Of a DNA stretch of 64,000 nucleotides, positions 51,948 to 61,218 are shown piece after piece; position 1 is the first letter of the stretch; each line of letters opens with the position of its first letter. A model generated the notes under the pieces. That model was not told the DNA's origin, ran no database searches, and saw nothing but the letters and a program-made list of their open reading frames with translations. This DNA comes from Paenibacillus luteus (GTDB lineage: Bacteria; Bacillota; Bacilli; Paenibacillales; Paenibacillaceae), in contig NZ_SKCD01000013.1 in assembly GCF_006542765.1 (NCBI RefSeq), positions 1 to 64,000 on the forward strand, in the 5' to 3' direction. Both the position numbers and the translations under genes were made by a program.

Positions 51948-52784
51948 ATGAAAAAATTGTTCGTTTCATCCATTGCACTAGTCCTGGCACTTACACTTGC
52001 AGGTTGCGGCAGCAACACCAAAAATACAGGAGAAAATGCGGGAGCGGCTGGCGGAGAAACTCCAAAAGCAGTGACAAAAATCGTAGTCGGTACCGGAACG
52101 CAATTCCCCAATGTATGCTTTATTGACGAGAACGGCAAGCTGACCGGCTTTGACGTTGAATTGGTAAGAGAAATTGACAAACGTCTCGAAGATTATGAAT
52201 TCGATATTCAAACGATGGAATTTACGAACTTGCTTCTTAGTTTAGAAACGAAAAAAATCGATTTGATCGCTCATGAGATGGAAAAAAATCCAGAGCGGGA
52301 GCAAAAATACCTGTTTAATAAAGAGCCTTATGCACACTGGAGAAACAAAATCGTCGTAGCTAAGAGCAATGATTCCGTTCAATCACTGGCTGACCTGAAA
52401 GGCAAAAAAGTGCTGACGACGGCAACAAGCGCAGCAGCAACGATTCTTGAAAACTATAACAAAGAGAATAACAACGCGTTAAATCTCGTATACCAAAACG
52501 GAGGTGCGAACGATTCCGTCGCACAAGTAACTACTGGCCGCGTAGAGGCATTCCTTGCTGCAGACTTCACGCTTTCTCTAATCGATCCTAAGCAAGAGCT
52601 TAAGACGGTTGGACCTGCACTGAGTGAAGCTGACATTTTGTTCATGTTCCGCAAGGATGATCCTGATCAACAGAAGCTATCCGATGCCGTTGATGAAGTG
52701 ATTAAAGAACTTAAGGCAGACGGCACGCTAGCTAAGCTAAGCTCAGAATGGCTCGGCGACGACTTTACATCTGAAGAAAAATAA
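51948..52784 (+). CDS. Amino-acid ABC transporter substrate-binding lipoprotein
   Basis: 278 residues, family 3 solute-binding protein. The signal peptide ends in the lipobox TLAGC (C20). Typical features: VGTGTQFPNVCFIDENGKLTGFDVELVREI, LDLIAHEM-like KKIDLIAHEM, and the C-terminal KADGTLAKLSSEWLGDD. With the two permeases and ATPase downstream it makes a complete polar amino-acid importer. By context the ligand is probably an S-modified or N-acyl cysteine, or cystine, as for YtmJ/YtmK. Confidence 0.9.
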   Translation: MKKLFVSSIALVLALTLAGCGSNTKNTGENAGAAGGETPKAVTKIVVGTGTQFPNVCFIDENGKLTGFDVELVREIDKRLEDYEFDIQTMEFTNLLLSLETKKIDLIAHEMEKNPEREQKYLFNKEPYAHWRNKIVVAKSNDSVQSLADLKGKKVLTTATSAAATILENYNKENNNALNLVYQNGGANDSVAQVTTGRVEAFLAADFTLSLIDPKQELKTVGPALSEADILFMFRKDDPDQQKLSDAVDEVIKELKADGTLAKLSSEWLGDDFTSEEK

Positions 52785-52810
52785 ACGTGGGTGAAAGGTG
52801 AGATGACTAG

Positions 52811-53599
52811 ATGGGAGAACCATTTGATATCAGTTATGTGTTCGAGTATCTAGTAAAGCTGCTACCTACCTTGAAAATCACTCTTCTCATTGTAGTGAGT
52901 TCCATCGTAATCGGGCTGGGCGTCGGGTTTATCGTCGCCCTTCCCCAGCTTTATAAGATTCCGATTTTAAGACGGTTTTCGCAGGTGTATCTCTCCTTCT
53001 TCAGAGGCACTCCCATATTGATTCAGCTTTTTTTGTTTTATTATGGCCTTCCCGAAATTTTGAAGCTCGTTAACCTGGATGTGGCTAAAGTACCGGCTAT
53101 ATATTTTGTTATTCTCACGTACGCGCTGCACAGCGGAGCCTATATGGCCGAAATGATCCGGGCAGCCGTTGGAGCGGTGGATCGCGGACAGGTGGAAGCA
53201 GCGTATTCCGTAGGCATGAACGGGTTCCAGGCTTTTACTCGAATTGTGCTTCCACAAGCCATGGCGATTGCAATACCTGTTTTTGCTAATCTGGTTATTG
53301 CTAATTTGAAGGATACGTCACTCGCTTTCTCCTTAGGCATTATGGAGATGACGGGCAAGTCGCAGACACTAGCTGTCATGTCGCGGCATTTTGTGGAGAC
53401 GTACATTTCTCTCGCTATTATTTATTTTGTGATTAGCTTTGGCCTAGAGAAGTTGTTCCATTTGCTTGAGCGGAAGCTGCTGAAGCACGAGCGCCGAATT
53501 ACAACAGACGTGAAAGAGCAGCTAGTAAAGCTTGGAAAAACAAAGCGTTCTTTATTAGGATTTGGCTACAGTAGAGGAGGCAGGGAAAATGAAGCTTGA
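52811..53599 (+). CDS. Amino-acid ABC transporter permease
   Basis: 262 residues, HisM/GlnP type with about five helices. RRFSQVYLSFFRGTPILIQL and the EAA-like EAAYSVGMNGFQAFTRIVLP identify the polar amino-acid permease class. It overlaps the second permease by 11 bases. Equivalent to B. subtilis YtmL/YtmM by position. An AAAGGTGAG sequence precedes the ATG. Confidence 0.9.
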   Translation: MGEPFDISYVFEYLVKLLPTLKITLLIVVSSIVIGLGVGFIVALPQLYKIPILRRFSQVYLSFFRGTPILIQLFLFYYGLPEILKLVNLDVAKVPAIYFVILTYALHSGAYMAEMIRAAVGAVDRGQVEAAYSVGMNGFQAFTRIVLPQAMAIAIPVFANLVIANLKDTSLAFSLGIMEMTGKSQTLAVMSRHFVETYISLAIIYFVISFGLEKLFHLLERKLLKHERRITTDVKEQLVKLGKTKRSLLGFGYSRGGRENEA

Positions 53600-54299
53600 T
53601 TTTGCATTCATTTGGACGGCATTTCTACAGCTGCTAACGGCTGTGCCAACGGCGCTTGCCATCACGGTTGTTTCCGTTTCCTGCGGTCTTCTTATTGGGA
53701 CCACCGTAGCGATTATCCGGCTTTACAAGATACCAGTCCTTCATCCGATCGCGGCTTCTTATGTTACCTTTATCCGTGGAACGCCGATGCTGACGCATTT
53801 ATTGCTTATCTATTTCGGTCTCCCGATTATCGTCGACGGAATATCGGAAGCACTCGGACTATCGTTTCGATCGGTGTCTATTCCGATGATAGGATTCGCT
53901 TATATTTCATTTTCTATTACAGCCGGGGCTTATATGTCCGAGGTTGTCAGATCAGGATTGCTCGCTGTGAACCGTGGACAAATCGAAGCCGCTTATTCCA
54001 TCGGAATGACGACTTCGCAGGCGATGCGAAGAATTATTTTGCCTCAGGCTTTTTCAGCTAGCTTGCCGAACCTGTCCAATTCGGTCATCGGCATGCTGCA
54101 CGGCTCTACCCTCGCTTTTACCGTGTCGGTTGTTGATATTAATGCCAAAGCACAAATCGTCGCTTCAACAAATTGGAAATTTTTCGAAGCTTATCTCGCG
54201 GCAGCTCTTATCTTCTGGGGTTTAACCTTTATTATTGAACGGCTGACTGCGCTGGCCGAGAAGCGCTTTAATCTGTATAATCGAGGCGGTGTTTCATGA
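53589..54299 (+). CDS. Amino-acid ABC transporter permease, second subunit
   Basis: 236 residues with [20 protein letters not shown] and [20 protein letters not shown], the same class as the preceding permease. The ATG at 53589 follows AGAGGAGG; the frame is open to 53562. It overlaps the ATPase gene by an ATGA junction. The two permeases form a heterodimeric pore. Confidence 0.9.
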   Translation: MKLDFAFIWTAFLQLLTAVPTALAITVVSVSCGLLIGTTVAIIRLYKIPVLHPIAASYVTFIRGTPMLTHLLLIYFGLPIIVDGISEALGLSFRSVSIPMIGFAYISFSITAGAYMSEVVRSGLLAVNRGQIEAAYSIGMTTSQAMRRIILPQAFSASLPNLSNSVIGMLHGSTLAFTVSVVDINAKAQIVASTNWKFFEAYLAAALIFWGLTFIIERLTALAEKRFNLYNRGGVS

Positions 54300-55048
54300 T
54301 TAAGCTGACACAAATCAAGAAGAGCTTTGGTCGCAATGAGGTGCTGAAAGGAATCGATCTTACCGTTAAGAAGGGCGAGGTCGTTGCGATATTGGGCCCC
54401 AGCGGTTCCGGCAAAACAACGCTGCTGCGCTGCATCAATTATTTGGAGAAGCCAAGTGACGGACAAATTACGATTGACGAATTCACAGTTAACTACAAAC
54501 GTCCGGATAAAAAAGATATTCATACCCTTCGCCAGAAGAGCGCGATGGTATTCCAGCAATATAATTTGTTCAAGCATAAGACCGCACTGGAAAATGTTAT
54601 GGAAGGACTGCTTATTGTCAAGAAGCTTCCGAAGGAGAAGGCACGCCAAATTAGCGTAGAGCTGTTGGATAAGGTCGGGCTCGGAAACAAGCTGGATGCC
54701 TATCCAAGCGAGCTTTCTGGTGGACAGCAGCAGCGCGTTGGGATCGCCCGTGCGTTAGCGCTCAATCCCGAAGTGATTCTGTTCGATGAGCCAACATCGG
54801 CGCTTGATCCGGAACTCGTTGGTGAGGTGCTGGGCGTCATTCGCAAAATCGCCAAGGAAGGCATTACGATGATCATCGTCACCCATGAGATGAGCTTTGC
54901 CCAAGATGTGGCCAACCATGTTGTATTTATGGACGGGGGCGTCATTGTAGAAGAAGGCAACCCATCTCAAATCTTCAACAACCCGAAGGAAGAAAGAACG
55001 AAGCAATTTTTCAAGCGAATTACGCCAGACGGTGTGTATTCCATTTAA
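54296..55048 (+). CDS. Amino-acid ABC transporter ATP-binding protein
   Basis: 250 residues. Walker [13 protein letters not shown] near residue 36, Q-loop, signature [16 protein letters not shown] near 142, Walker [18 protein letters not shown], and the switch histidine in [10 protein letters not shown]. Closest in type to GlnQ/YtmN. It energises the transporter encoded by the three preceding genes. Confidence 0.94.
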   Translation: MIKLTQIKKSFGRNEVLKGIDLTVKKGEVVAILGPSGSGKTTLLRCINYLEKPSDGQITIDEFTVNYKRPDKKDIHTLRQKSAMVFQQYNLFKHKTALENVMEGLLIVKKLPKEKARQISVELLDKVGLGNKLDAYPSELSGGQQQRVGIARALALNPEVILFDEPTSALDPELVGEVLGVIRKIAKEGITMIIVTHEMSFAQDVANHVVFMDGGVIVEEGNPSQIFNNPKEERTKQFFKRITPDGVYSI

Positions 55049-55069
55049 TAGGTAGAGGAGCGAATCAAT

Positions 55070-56080
55070 ATGTCACTTAAAATTGGCATTCTGGATCAAA
55101 GCATTATTTTTCCCGGCCAGACGGCTGCTGAGGCACTAGGGAATACCGTCAAGCTGGCACAACTGGCGGAAACGCTTGGTTTTGAGCGCTTTTGGGTATC
55201 GGAGCACCATGATTCTCCGGGGATGGCAGGCTCCTCGCCAGAGGTGCTAATTGCGTATTTGCTGGCTCAAACGAAATCGATTCGCATCGGTTCCGGCGGC
55301 GTGATGCTGCAGCATTACAGCCCTTATAAAGTTGCGGAAAACTTCAACGTGCTGGCTTCGTTGGCGCCTGGGCGAGTGGAGCTAGGCATTGGCCGTGCAC
55401 CGGGCGGGCTACCGCGTTCGACGAAAGCTTTGCAGAAGGGCGTGACGGAGCATCCGACGTTAGCGGAGAAATTGACGGAGCTGGAACAGCTCCTGCATGC
55501 GCCGACAGGCGAGGAACACCCGTTGGCCGGACTTGAAGCGAGTCCGCTGCCGGTTGCACCCGCAGAAATCTACTTGCTTGGCACAAGCGTATCGAGTGCG
55601 GAGCTGGCTGCAGAGAAGGGGTATCCGTACGCTTTTGCACTATTTATTAATAATGATCCTGCTTTGGCTAGCCAAGCGCTGGATACGTACAAAAAGAACT
55701 TCAACCGCTCGCTTGGCGGCGAGCCGAAGACGATATTGGCCCTATCCGTCATTGCCTCGGATACGGAAGAGGAAGCGAATGCTTTGGCAGGCAATTTCAA
55801 AAGCGTGAGAGTGACGCTGGCTAGCGGCAAAACGGTTAATGTCGGGTCGCTGGAGCAAGCGAAGGAATTCGCACGGCAAGCAGGCGAGGAATTTACAGCC
55901 GAGGAAAGAGACGCGGACATTACGCGGGGGACCAAGGAAACCGTTCGAAAACGGCTGCTCGAAATACAAGAGCAATACGGCGTGGATGAATTCGTATTTA
56001 CGACGATCATTCCCGATTTCGCTAAGCGGATCCGATCTTTTGAACTGCTGAAGGAAGCCTTTGAAGGGGAACTGGTATGA
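55070..56080 (+). CDS. Luciferase-like flavin monooxygenase, YtmO/CmoO-like
   Basis: 336 residues, a bacterial luciferase-type FMN-dependent enzyme: SLKIGILDQSIIFPGQ, RFWVSEHHDSPGMAGSSPEV, IGSGGVMLQHYSPYKVAENF and GRVELGIGRAPGG. In B. subtilis the ytmI operon has a monooxygenase of this kind (YtmO) implicated in oxidative cleavage of S-modified N-acetylcysteine. GTAGAGGAGCG precedes the ATG, and the stop overlaps the M20 start. Substrate assignment is inference from context. Confidence 0.85.
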   Translation: MSLKIGILDQSIIFPGQTAAEALGNTVKLAQLAETLGFERFWVSEHHDSPGMAGSSPEVLIAYLLAQTKSIRIGSGGVMLQHYSPYKVAENFNVLASLAPGRVELGIGRAPGGLPRSTKALQKGVTEHPTLAEKLTELEQLLHAPTGEEHPLAGLEASPLPVAPAEIYLLGTSVSSAELAAEKGYPYAFALFINNDPALASQALDTYKKNFNRSLGGEPKTILALSVIASDTEEEANALAGNFKSVRVTLASGKTVNVGSLEQAKEFARQAGEEFTAEERDADITRGTKETVRKRLLEIQEQYGVDEFVFTTIIPDFAKRIRSFELLKEAFEGELV

Positions 56081-57267
56081 CAAGACTCTCAGCTGAATCT
56101 ATCGAGCAGCAGTTAGTAGCCATCAGACGGCAGCTGCATGAGTATCCAGAGCTCTCTCATGAGGAGTTCGAGACAACAGCGGCTATTCGCGGCTGGCTGA
56201 CGGAAGCTGGTATCCGGATTGTGGATTACGGACTGAAGACCGGCGTCATCGCTGAGGTTGGCGGCTTGCAAGATGGTCCACTTATCGCCGTTCGCGCCGA
56301 TATCGACGCCTTGCCGATACAGGAAGAGACGGGACTACCGTTCGCTTCCAAGATTCCGGGTAAAATGCATGCCTGCGGCCATGACTTCCATACCGCTTCA
56401 ATTCTCGGAACGGCCTTCCTGCTCAAAGAGCAGGAGCAGGAGTTGCGGGGAACCGTACGCTTTCTGTTCCAGCCGGCAGAGGAGAAGGCGAAAGGAGCAG
56501 GACAGCTTATTGCTAGCGGAGCTCTAAATGGCGTGGATGCGGTGTTTGGCATGCATAACAAGCCGGATCTGCCCGTGGGCACAATCGGAATCAAGGGTGG
56601 TCCGATTATGGCAGCAGCTGACGGCTTTGTGGTTGAGGTTGCCGGCCGTGGCAGTCACGCGGCGGTGCCAGAAGCTGGTCTTGATCCGATCGTTACGGCG
56701 GCGCATATTATTACCGCGCTGCAGTCGATCGTCAGCCGCAGCGTAAGCGCGCTTGATAGCGCAGTCGTCAGCGTAACGAGGCTGCATGCAGGAACGGCAT
56801 GGAACGTCATTTCCGATAAAGCGGTATTCGACGGCACGCTTCGCACGTTTGACGAGAGCGTACGCGAGAAGGTTCGCGAGCGCTTCGAGCAGGTGGTTGG
56901 CGGCGTGGCTTCCGCGTTTGCAACAACGGCCCAAGTGAAATGGCTGGAAGGACCGCCAGCGGTTGTGAATGACCAAAAGTGGGCAGATCAGGCAACGGTT
57001 ACGGCCGAAGCGCTTGGCTTGACTGTTATACAACCCGTGCCTTCGCCGGCTGGCGAGGACTTCGCTTTCTATTTGAAAGAAACGGAAGGGCTGTTCGTCT
57101 TTCTCGGAACAGCAGGTCCGCAGGAGTGGCATCATCCGGCCTTTGATGTGGATGAGAAAGCACTGCCGATCGCAGCATCTTTTTTTGCATCATTAGCTTC
57201 TGATGCCTTGCGAAAGCTGGCGGATGATCGCTTGCGGGGAGGACGACAGCATTCCGAAATCCTATGA
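56077..57267 (+). CDS. M20D family amidohydrolase/deacetylase, first copy
   Basis: 396 residues, metal-dependent amidohydrolase of the hippurate hydrolase / N-acetyl-amino-acid deacetylase group. Metal-binding segments: VRADIDALPIQEETG, MHACGHDFHTASILG with the conserved Cys, LFQPAEEKAKGA, FGMHNKPDLPVG and the C-terminal WHHPAFDVDE. Compare B. subtilis YtnL and YxeP (SndA-type). Here it probably removes the acetyl group from N-acetylated S-modified cysteine. It starts in an ATGA overlap with the monooxygenase and overlaps the next gene. Confidence 0.9.
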   Translation: MTRLSAESIEQQLVAIRRQLHEYPELSHEEFETTAAIRGWLTEAGIRIVDYGLKTGVIAEVGGLQDGPLIAVRADIDALPIQEETGLPFASKIPGKMHACGHDFHTASILGTAFLLKEQEQELRGTVRFLFQPAEEKAKGAGQLIASGALNGVDAVFGMHNKPDLPVGTIGIKGGPIMAAADGFVVEVAGRGSHAAVPEAGLDPIVTAAHIITALQSIVSRSVSALDSAVVSVTRLHAGTAWNVISDKAVFDGTLRTFDESVREKVRERFEQVVGGVASAFATTAQVKWLEGPPAVVNDQKWADQATVTAEALGLTVIQPVPSPAGEDFAFYLKETEGLFVFLGTAGPQEWHHPAFDVDEKALPIAASFFASLASDALRKLADDRLRGGRQHSEIL

Positions 57268-58384
57268 TGTTATCGTCGTCGGCGCAGGCTCCATGGGCAT
57301 GAGTGCCGGTTATGAGCTTGCGGCGCGCGGGGCAAAGACGCTGCTTATCGATGCATTTGATCCCCCTCACCCGAACGGGAGCCATCATGGCGAGCCGCGC
57401 CTCATCAGGCATGCTTACCATGGCGGAGACAGCTATGTGAAGATGGCGCTGAGGGCGGATGAGCGCTGGCTTGCACTGGAGAAGGAAACCGGCCAAAAGC
57501 TGCTGGAGCGCTCTGGTGTACTGAATATGGCGGAAACGAGCTTTTACAATTATGAAGGCAGGTTGGACGATGCACGGGCGAATGGCGTGCAGGTTGAGTT
57601 GCTGAGTGCGGCAGAGATCAATCGGCGCTTTCCAGGTGTTCAGCTTCCTGATTCCTTTCAGGGCATGTATGAACCGAATGCCGGCTACTTGTACAGCGAA
57701 CGCTGCGTGACTACCTACAAGCAGCAAGCCATTGCAGCCGGAGCTGAGCTGCTGGTGAATACCTTCGTTACCGATATTCAAGCGACTCCATCGAACGTAA
57801 CGGTGTTTACGAAAGATGCTTCCTATACGGCTCCACAAATTATTATTACCGTTGGCGCATGGTTTAACATGCTGTCCAATCACATATCGCTGCCGATCCG
57901 GGCCGTCCGTAAGGTCGTAGGCTGGTTTGAAACGAATTCGGCGGCATTCGATGCAGGCGTGTTTCCCGGTTTTACCTGGGGAGGTGCGGCAGGCGGTTAT
58001 TATGGCTTTCCAAGCATTAATGGCGCAGGAATCAAAATTGGCCGGCATGATACGGGCATTGAATGGTCTCCGGGCGAGCCTATTGCGCCGTTCGGGACTT
58101 ACCCGGAGGACGAGGATGACCTGCGTCGTGCGCTCGACGCTTTTGTTCCCGGAGGAGCAGGGAAGCTGTTGCAAAGCGCGGTTTGCAAATATGAGTTTAC
58201 GCCGGACGAGGACTTCATCATTGATGCTCATCCGGAGCATGCGAACGTGCTTCTTGCCGGAGGTTTCTCCGGTCACGGCTTTAAATTCGCAAGCGTGGTC
58301 GGTGAGATTTTAGCTGATCAATTGGAAAAGAAATCTACCGGCTATGATCTTCGACTATTCGAGCTTAGCCGTTTTGCTAAATGA
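57224..58384 (+). CDS. Sarcosine/N-methyl-amino-acid oxidase-like flavoprotein
   Basis: 386 residues from the ATG at 57224, resembling monomeric sarcosine oxidase (MSOX) and N-methyltryptophan oxidase. N-terminal FAD fold SYDVIVVGAGSMGMSAGYEL, then GEPRLIRHAYHGGDSY (like the H45/R52 region of MSOX), AVCKYEFTPDEDFIIDAHP with a cysteine where MSOX links FAD covalently, and GFSGHGFKF. The start is doubtful: canonical ATGs lie inside the previous gene with no good ribosome binding site, whereas GGGGAGG (57236-57242) is placed 8 bases before an ATT at 57251. An oxidase is not part of the B. subtilis ytm operon. Confidence 0.82.
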   Translation: MIACGEDDSIPKSYDVIVVGAGSMGMSAGYELAARGAKTLLIDAFDPPHPNGSHHGEPRLIRHAYHGGDSYVKMALRADERWLALEKETGQKLLERSGVLNMAETSFYNYEGRLDDARANGVQVELLSAAEINRRFPGVQLPDSFQGMYEPNAGYLYSERCVTTYKQQAIAAGAELLVNTFVTDIQATPSNVTVFTKDASYTAPQIIITVGAWFNMLSNHISLPIRAVRKVVGWFETNSAAFDAGVFPGFTWGGAAGGYYGFPSINGAGIKIGRHDTGIEWSPGEPIAPFGTYPEDEDDLRRALDAFVPGGAGKLLQSAVCKYEFTPDEDFIIDAHPEHANVLLAGGFSGHGFKFASVVGEILADQLEKKSTGYDLRLFELSRFAK

Positions 58385-58423
58385 GATGATCCATACTATT
58401 GCCATTCATAAGGAGGAGCTTAC

Positions 58424-58918
58424 ATGAGCCAGTCAACTGTCGATGTTCAAGCATATTTGCAGGCCTATGATCAGATCGAGCAAGAAATTGAGGGCCTATC
58501 GGAAGAACAGCTCAAATGGAAGGCTGCCCCGGAGTCCTGGAGCGTGACGGAAGTGCTAACGCATCTGGTTGACCACAGCATTATCGTATCGTTCCGCATT
58601 CGCGAAATATTGGCTGGCTCTGAAGTGCGGCTGCCGATCTTTAACCAGGATGCCTGGGTATCCGGCCAGCATGCCAATCAAGGTGATGCGAAAGACATTC
58701 TTGTTGCGGCACGAGCGTTCGTTCAATACAACAGCTTGCTGTTTGGCCGCTTAACTGACGAAGAGTGGAGTAAGACTGGCATCAACTTTAAAGGCGAGCC
58801 GGTGTCGATTGCTGCTATCGTGCCTGCATTTGTGGCTCATGTACAGAATCATCTGGCTCAAGTTCGCCGAATTAAACAGGGAGAATCAGAATCGCTTAAC
58901 TCTAGCCGCGTGGTTTAA
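58424..58918 (+). CDS. DinB/YfiT-fold protein
   Basis: 164 residues, four-helix DinB-like fold: WKAAPESWSVTEVLTHLVDH with two histidines and the C-terminal HVQNHLAQVRRIK supplying a third, the usual metal triad. The DinB superfamily includes bacillithiol S-transferase (BstA/YfiT), so a thiol-conjugation role next to S-conjugate salvage enzymes is conceivable. GGAGGAGC precedes the ATG. It follows the flavoprotein gene by 39 bases, so it may be co-transcribed. Substrate unknown. Confidence 0.85.
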   Translation: MSQSTVDVQAYLQAYDQIEQEIEGLSEEQLKWKAAPESWSVTEVLTHLVDHSIIVSFRIREILAGSEVRLPIFNQDAWVSGQHANQGDAKDILVAARAFVQYNSLLFGRLTDEEWSKTGINFKGEPVSIAAIVPAFVAHVQNHLAQVRRIKQGESESLNSSRVV

Positions 58919-59086
58919 GCAAGGAAATCAGATTGTTCATTTGTTAAGTAATTGAAGCAAATGAAGCTGTTTTACTTAACTCCAGCTGCGCGATTGGTTC
59001 TAACCATACAATTCATTTACCTCCAGCTTCACTATTTTATGGAATGGTTTTATACATTATTTTTCGTGGAGAGCGGGTGAGGAATC
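58919..59086. other. AT-rich gap before the GNAT gene
   Basis: No gene is seen in these 168 bases. GAGAGCGGGTGAGG close to 59087 is the ribosome binding site of the next gene. No convincing promoter or terminator was recognised. Confidence 0.4.
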
Positions 59087-59620
59087 ATGTCAGGTAAAGC
59101 CCTTATCATACGCCAGGCGGAGCCTGCGGATCGCGATGCGACCCGGGAGGTACTGCTTGATGCTTACGGTCAATATGCGTCGGTGCTTTCTGAGCCATAT
59201 TGGATTCAGTACAGGGACAGTATTTTGGCATCGGTCGAAGGAGCGGAAACAAAGGAACGATTAGTCGCCGTACTGGACGATGAGGTTGTGGGCAGCGTAT
59301 TTTTGTTCGATTCCTCTGAAGCTGCCTATGGACGTTCGGATCTTCAGATTCATTCTCCCATCATTCGATTGCTAGCTGTATCACAGAAAGCCCGCGGCTA
59401 TGGCGTAGCAACAGAGCTTATACGGACCAGCGCCAAGCTGGCTCGCGATTGGGGAGCGGAAACGCTGCACCTCCATACCTCCGACATGATGGACTCAGCC
59501 GTTCGGTTGTATGAGCGATTAGGCTTCGAGCGGGCGTTCGACAAAGATATTATGAATGGCGAGACACTGGTCAAAAGCTACCGGCTGCAGCTCAAGCAAG
59601 CGGCATTGCTGGAAGCTTGA
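59087..59620 (+). CDS. GNAT family N-acetyltransferase
   Basis: 177 residues. Acetyl-CoA motif A is visible as IIRLLAVSQKARGYGVATEL near residues 93-114, and motif B as YERLGFERAFD. The N-terminus IRQAEPADRDATREVLLDAY is typical. In the B. subtilis ytmI operon the acetyltransferase YtmI (SnaA-type) acetylates S-modified cysteine before oxidation; here the same step could be served by this enzyme. It has its own ribosome binding site and a 168-base gap, so it may be a separate unit. Confidence 0.85.
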   Translation: MSGKALIIRQAEPADRDATREVLLDAYGQYASVLSEPYWIQYRDSILASVEGAETKERLVAVLDDEVVGSVFLFDSSEAAYGRSDLQIHSPIIRLLAVSQKARGYGVATELIRTSAKLARDWGAETLHLHTSDMMDSAVRLYERLGFERAFDKDIMNGETLVKSYRLQLKQAALLEA

Positions 59621-59692
59621 TGGTTGAGTGATAAGGTTTAATTATTAGGTCGATTTAAGATTTATTTAAATTGAACATACAAAATGTAGTTT

Positions 59693-59750
59693 AAGCAAAG
59701 TGAGTGCGAAGATCTTTTTGGAGAAAGAATCGTTCTTCTTGCAGCTCTTA
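59693..59750. repeat. Degenerate third copy of the dispersed GGAGAAA(C)GAA repeat
   Basis: AAGCAAAGTGAG, then TTTTTGGAGAAAGAATCGTT and TTGCAG follow the order of the element at 16226, but with many changes. It fills the 230-base gap between the GNAT gene and the second monooxygenase; no gene is seen there. Confidence 0.4.
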
Positions 59751-59883
59751 TTTTATCCATTAAATGTAAAAGGAAATCAAAGAGTTTGGCGGCATTCTGA
59801 ACTCATCTGAATTCTGTTGGTGGAAGGTAACGTTTTCGGAGGCATTCATGGATGATCATAATCGAATTGGGAGGTTGTTTATA

Positions 59884-61218
59884 ATGGCGAATCGCAAACA
59901 AATTAAGTTTGGCGCATTGATTCATGGAGTGGGAGGCAATGTGTCAGCCTGGCGTCATCCCGAGGTACCGGCGGATGCGAGCGTAAACTTTCAATTTTAT
60001 AAGCAGCAGGCGCAAACGGCTGAAGCGGGGAAATTCGATCTTGTTTTTATCGCGGACGGCTTATATATTAACGAAAAATCGATTCCGCACTTTTTGAATC
60101 GCTTTGAGCCGCTAACGATTTTATCCGCTTTGGCTGCAGCTACTTCGAAGATCGGTTTGGTTGGAACGCTCTCCAGCTCGTATAGCGAGCCGTTTACCGT
60201 AGCACGGCAGTTTGGCTCGCTCGATCATATAAGTGGTGGCCGTGCCGGCTGGAACGTAGTGACTTCTCCTCTTGAGGGCTCTGCGAGCAATTTCAGCAAA
60301 ACCGACCATCCTACGCATGACGAGCGTTACAAGATCGCTGAAGAATACTTGGAGGTTACGCGCGGCTTATGGGATTCATGGGAAGACGATGCTTTTGTGA
60401 GAGACAAGGAATCAGGCGTGTTCTTTGATCCATCCAAGCTGCACCGTTTGGACCATAAGGGCGAATATTTCTCCGTTCAAGGACCGCTTAACATTGCCCG
60501 CTCGAAGCAGGGTCATCCGGTTATTTTCCAAGCAGGGTCATCAGAGAGCGGCAAGAAGCTGGCTGGCAAGGCAGCGGATGCGGTCTTTACGGGTCATGAG
60601 AACATTGAGGATGCCAAAGCCTTTTATAAGGATGTCAAGGACCGTGCTGTTGCTGAAGGCCGTTCAGAAGATGACATTGTTATTCTTCCAGGCATTGGAC
60701 CAATCATTGGACGTACGGAGGAAGAGGCTGAACGCAAATATCAAGAGCTGGCAGAGCTTGTTACGATTGAAAATGCGCTGAACTATCTGGGCCGTTTCTT
60801 TGAGCACCATGACTTCTCGCAATACCCACTGGATGAGCAGTTCCCAGAGCTTGGCGATCTCGGACATAACAGCTTCCGCAGCGGTACCGACAAAATTAAG
60901 AAAAATGCCAAGGAACAAAACCTTACGCTCCGCCAAGTTGCGCTGCAATCGGCAACACCACGCGGCCAATTCATTGGTACGCCTGAGAAGGTGGCTGATC
61001 TTATTGAGCAATGGCATGATGAGAGAGCAGCAGACGGCTTCATTATTCATTCCTCTATTCCGAGCGGCTTGAACGACTTCGTTGAGCTAGTTATTCCGAT
61101 TCTTCAAGAACGCGGCATTTACCGTACGGAGTATGAATCGGATACGCTGCGCGGCAACCTAGGTCTGCCCGTTCCGACTAACCGCTATACGAAGCAAGAA
61201 GAAAAAGTGAATAGCTAA
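59884..61218 (+). CDS. NtaA/SnaA/DszA-family flavin monooxygenase, YtnJ/CmoJ-like
   Basis: 444 residues. [20 protein letters not shown] and [17 protein letters not shown], then [20 protein letters not shown] [12 protein letters not shown] and [17 protein letters not shown] are hallmarks of this FMNH2-dependent family. In B. subtilis YtnJ belongs to the same family and operon type. The ATG at 59884 follows GGGAGGTTG; the frame is open to 59848. It probably oxidises the thioether of an N-acetyl S-alkylcysteine. Reduced flavin must come from elsewhere; no reductase is in the window. Confidence 0.88.
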   Translation: MANRKQIKFGALIHGVGGNVSAWRHPEVPADASVNFQFYKQQAQTAEAGKFDLVFIADGLYINEKSIPHFLNRFEPLTILSALAAATSKIGLVGTLSSSYSEPFTVARQFGSLDHISGGRAGWNVVTSPLEGSASNFSKTDHPTHDERYKIAEEYLEVTRGLWDSWEDDAFVRDKESGVFFDPSKLHRLDHKGEYFSVQGPLNIARSKQGHPVIFQAGSSESGKKLAGKAADAVFTGHENIEDAKAFYKDVKDRAVAEGRSEDDIVILPGIGPIIGRTEEEAERKYQELAELVTIENALNYLGRFFEHHDFSQYPLDEQFPELGDLGHNSFRSGTDKIKKNAKEQNLTLRQVALQSATPRGQFIGTPEKVADLIEQWHDERAADGFIIHSSIPSGLNDFVELVIPILQERGIYRTEYESDTLRGNLGLPVPTNRYTKQEEKVNS

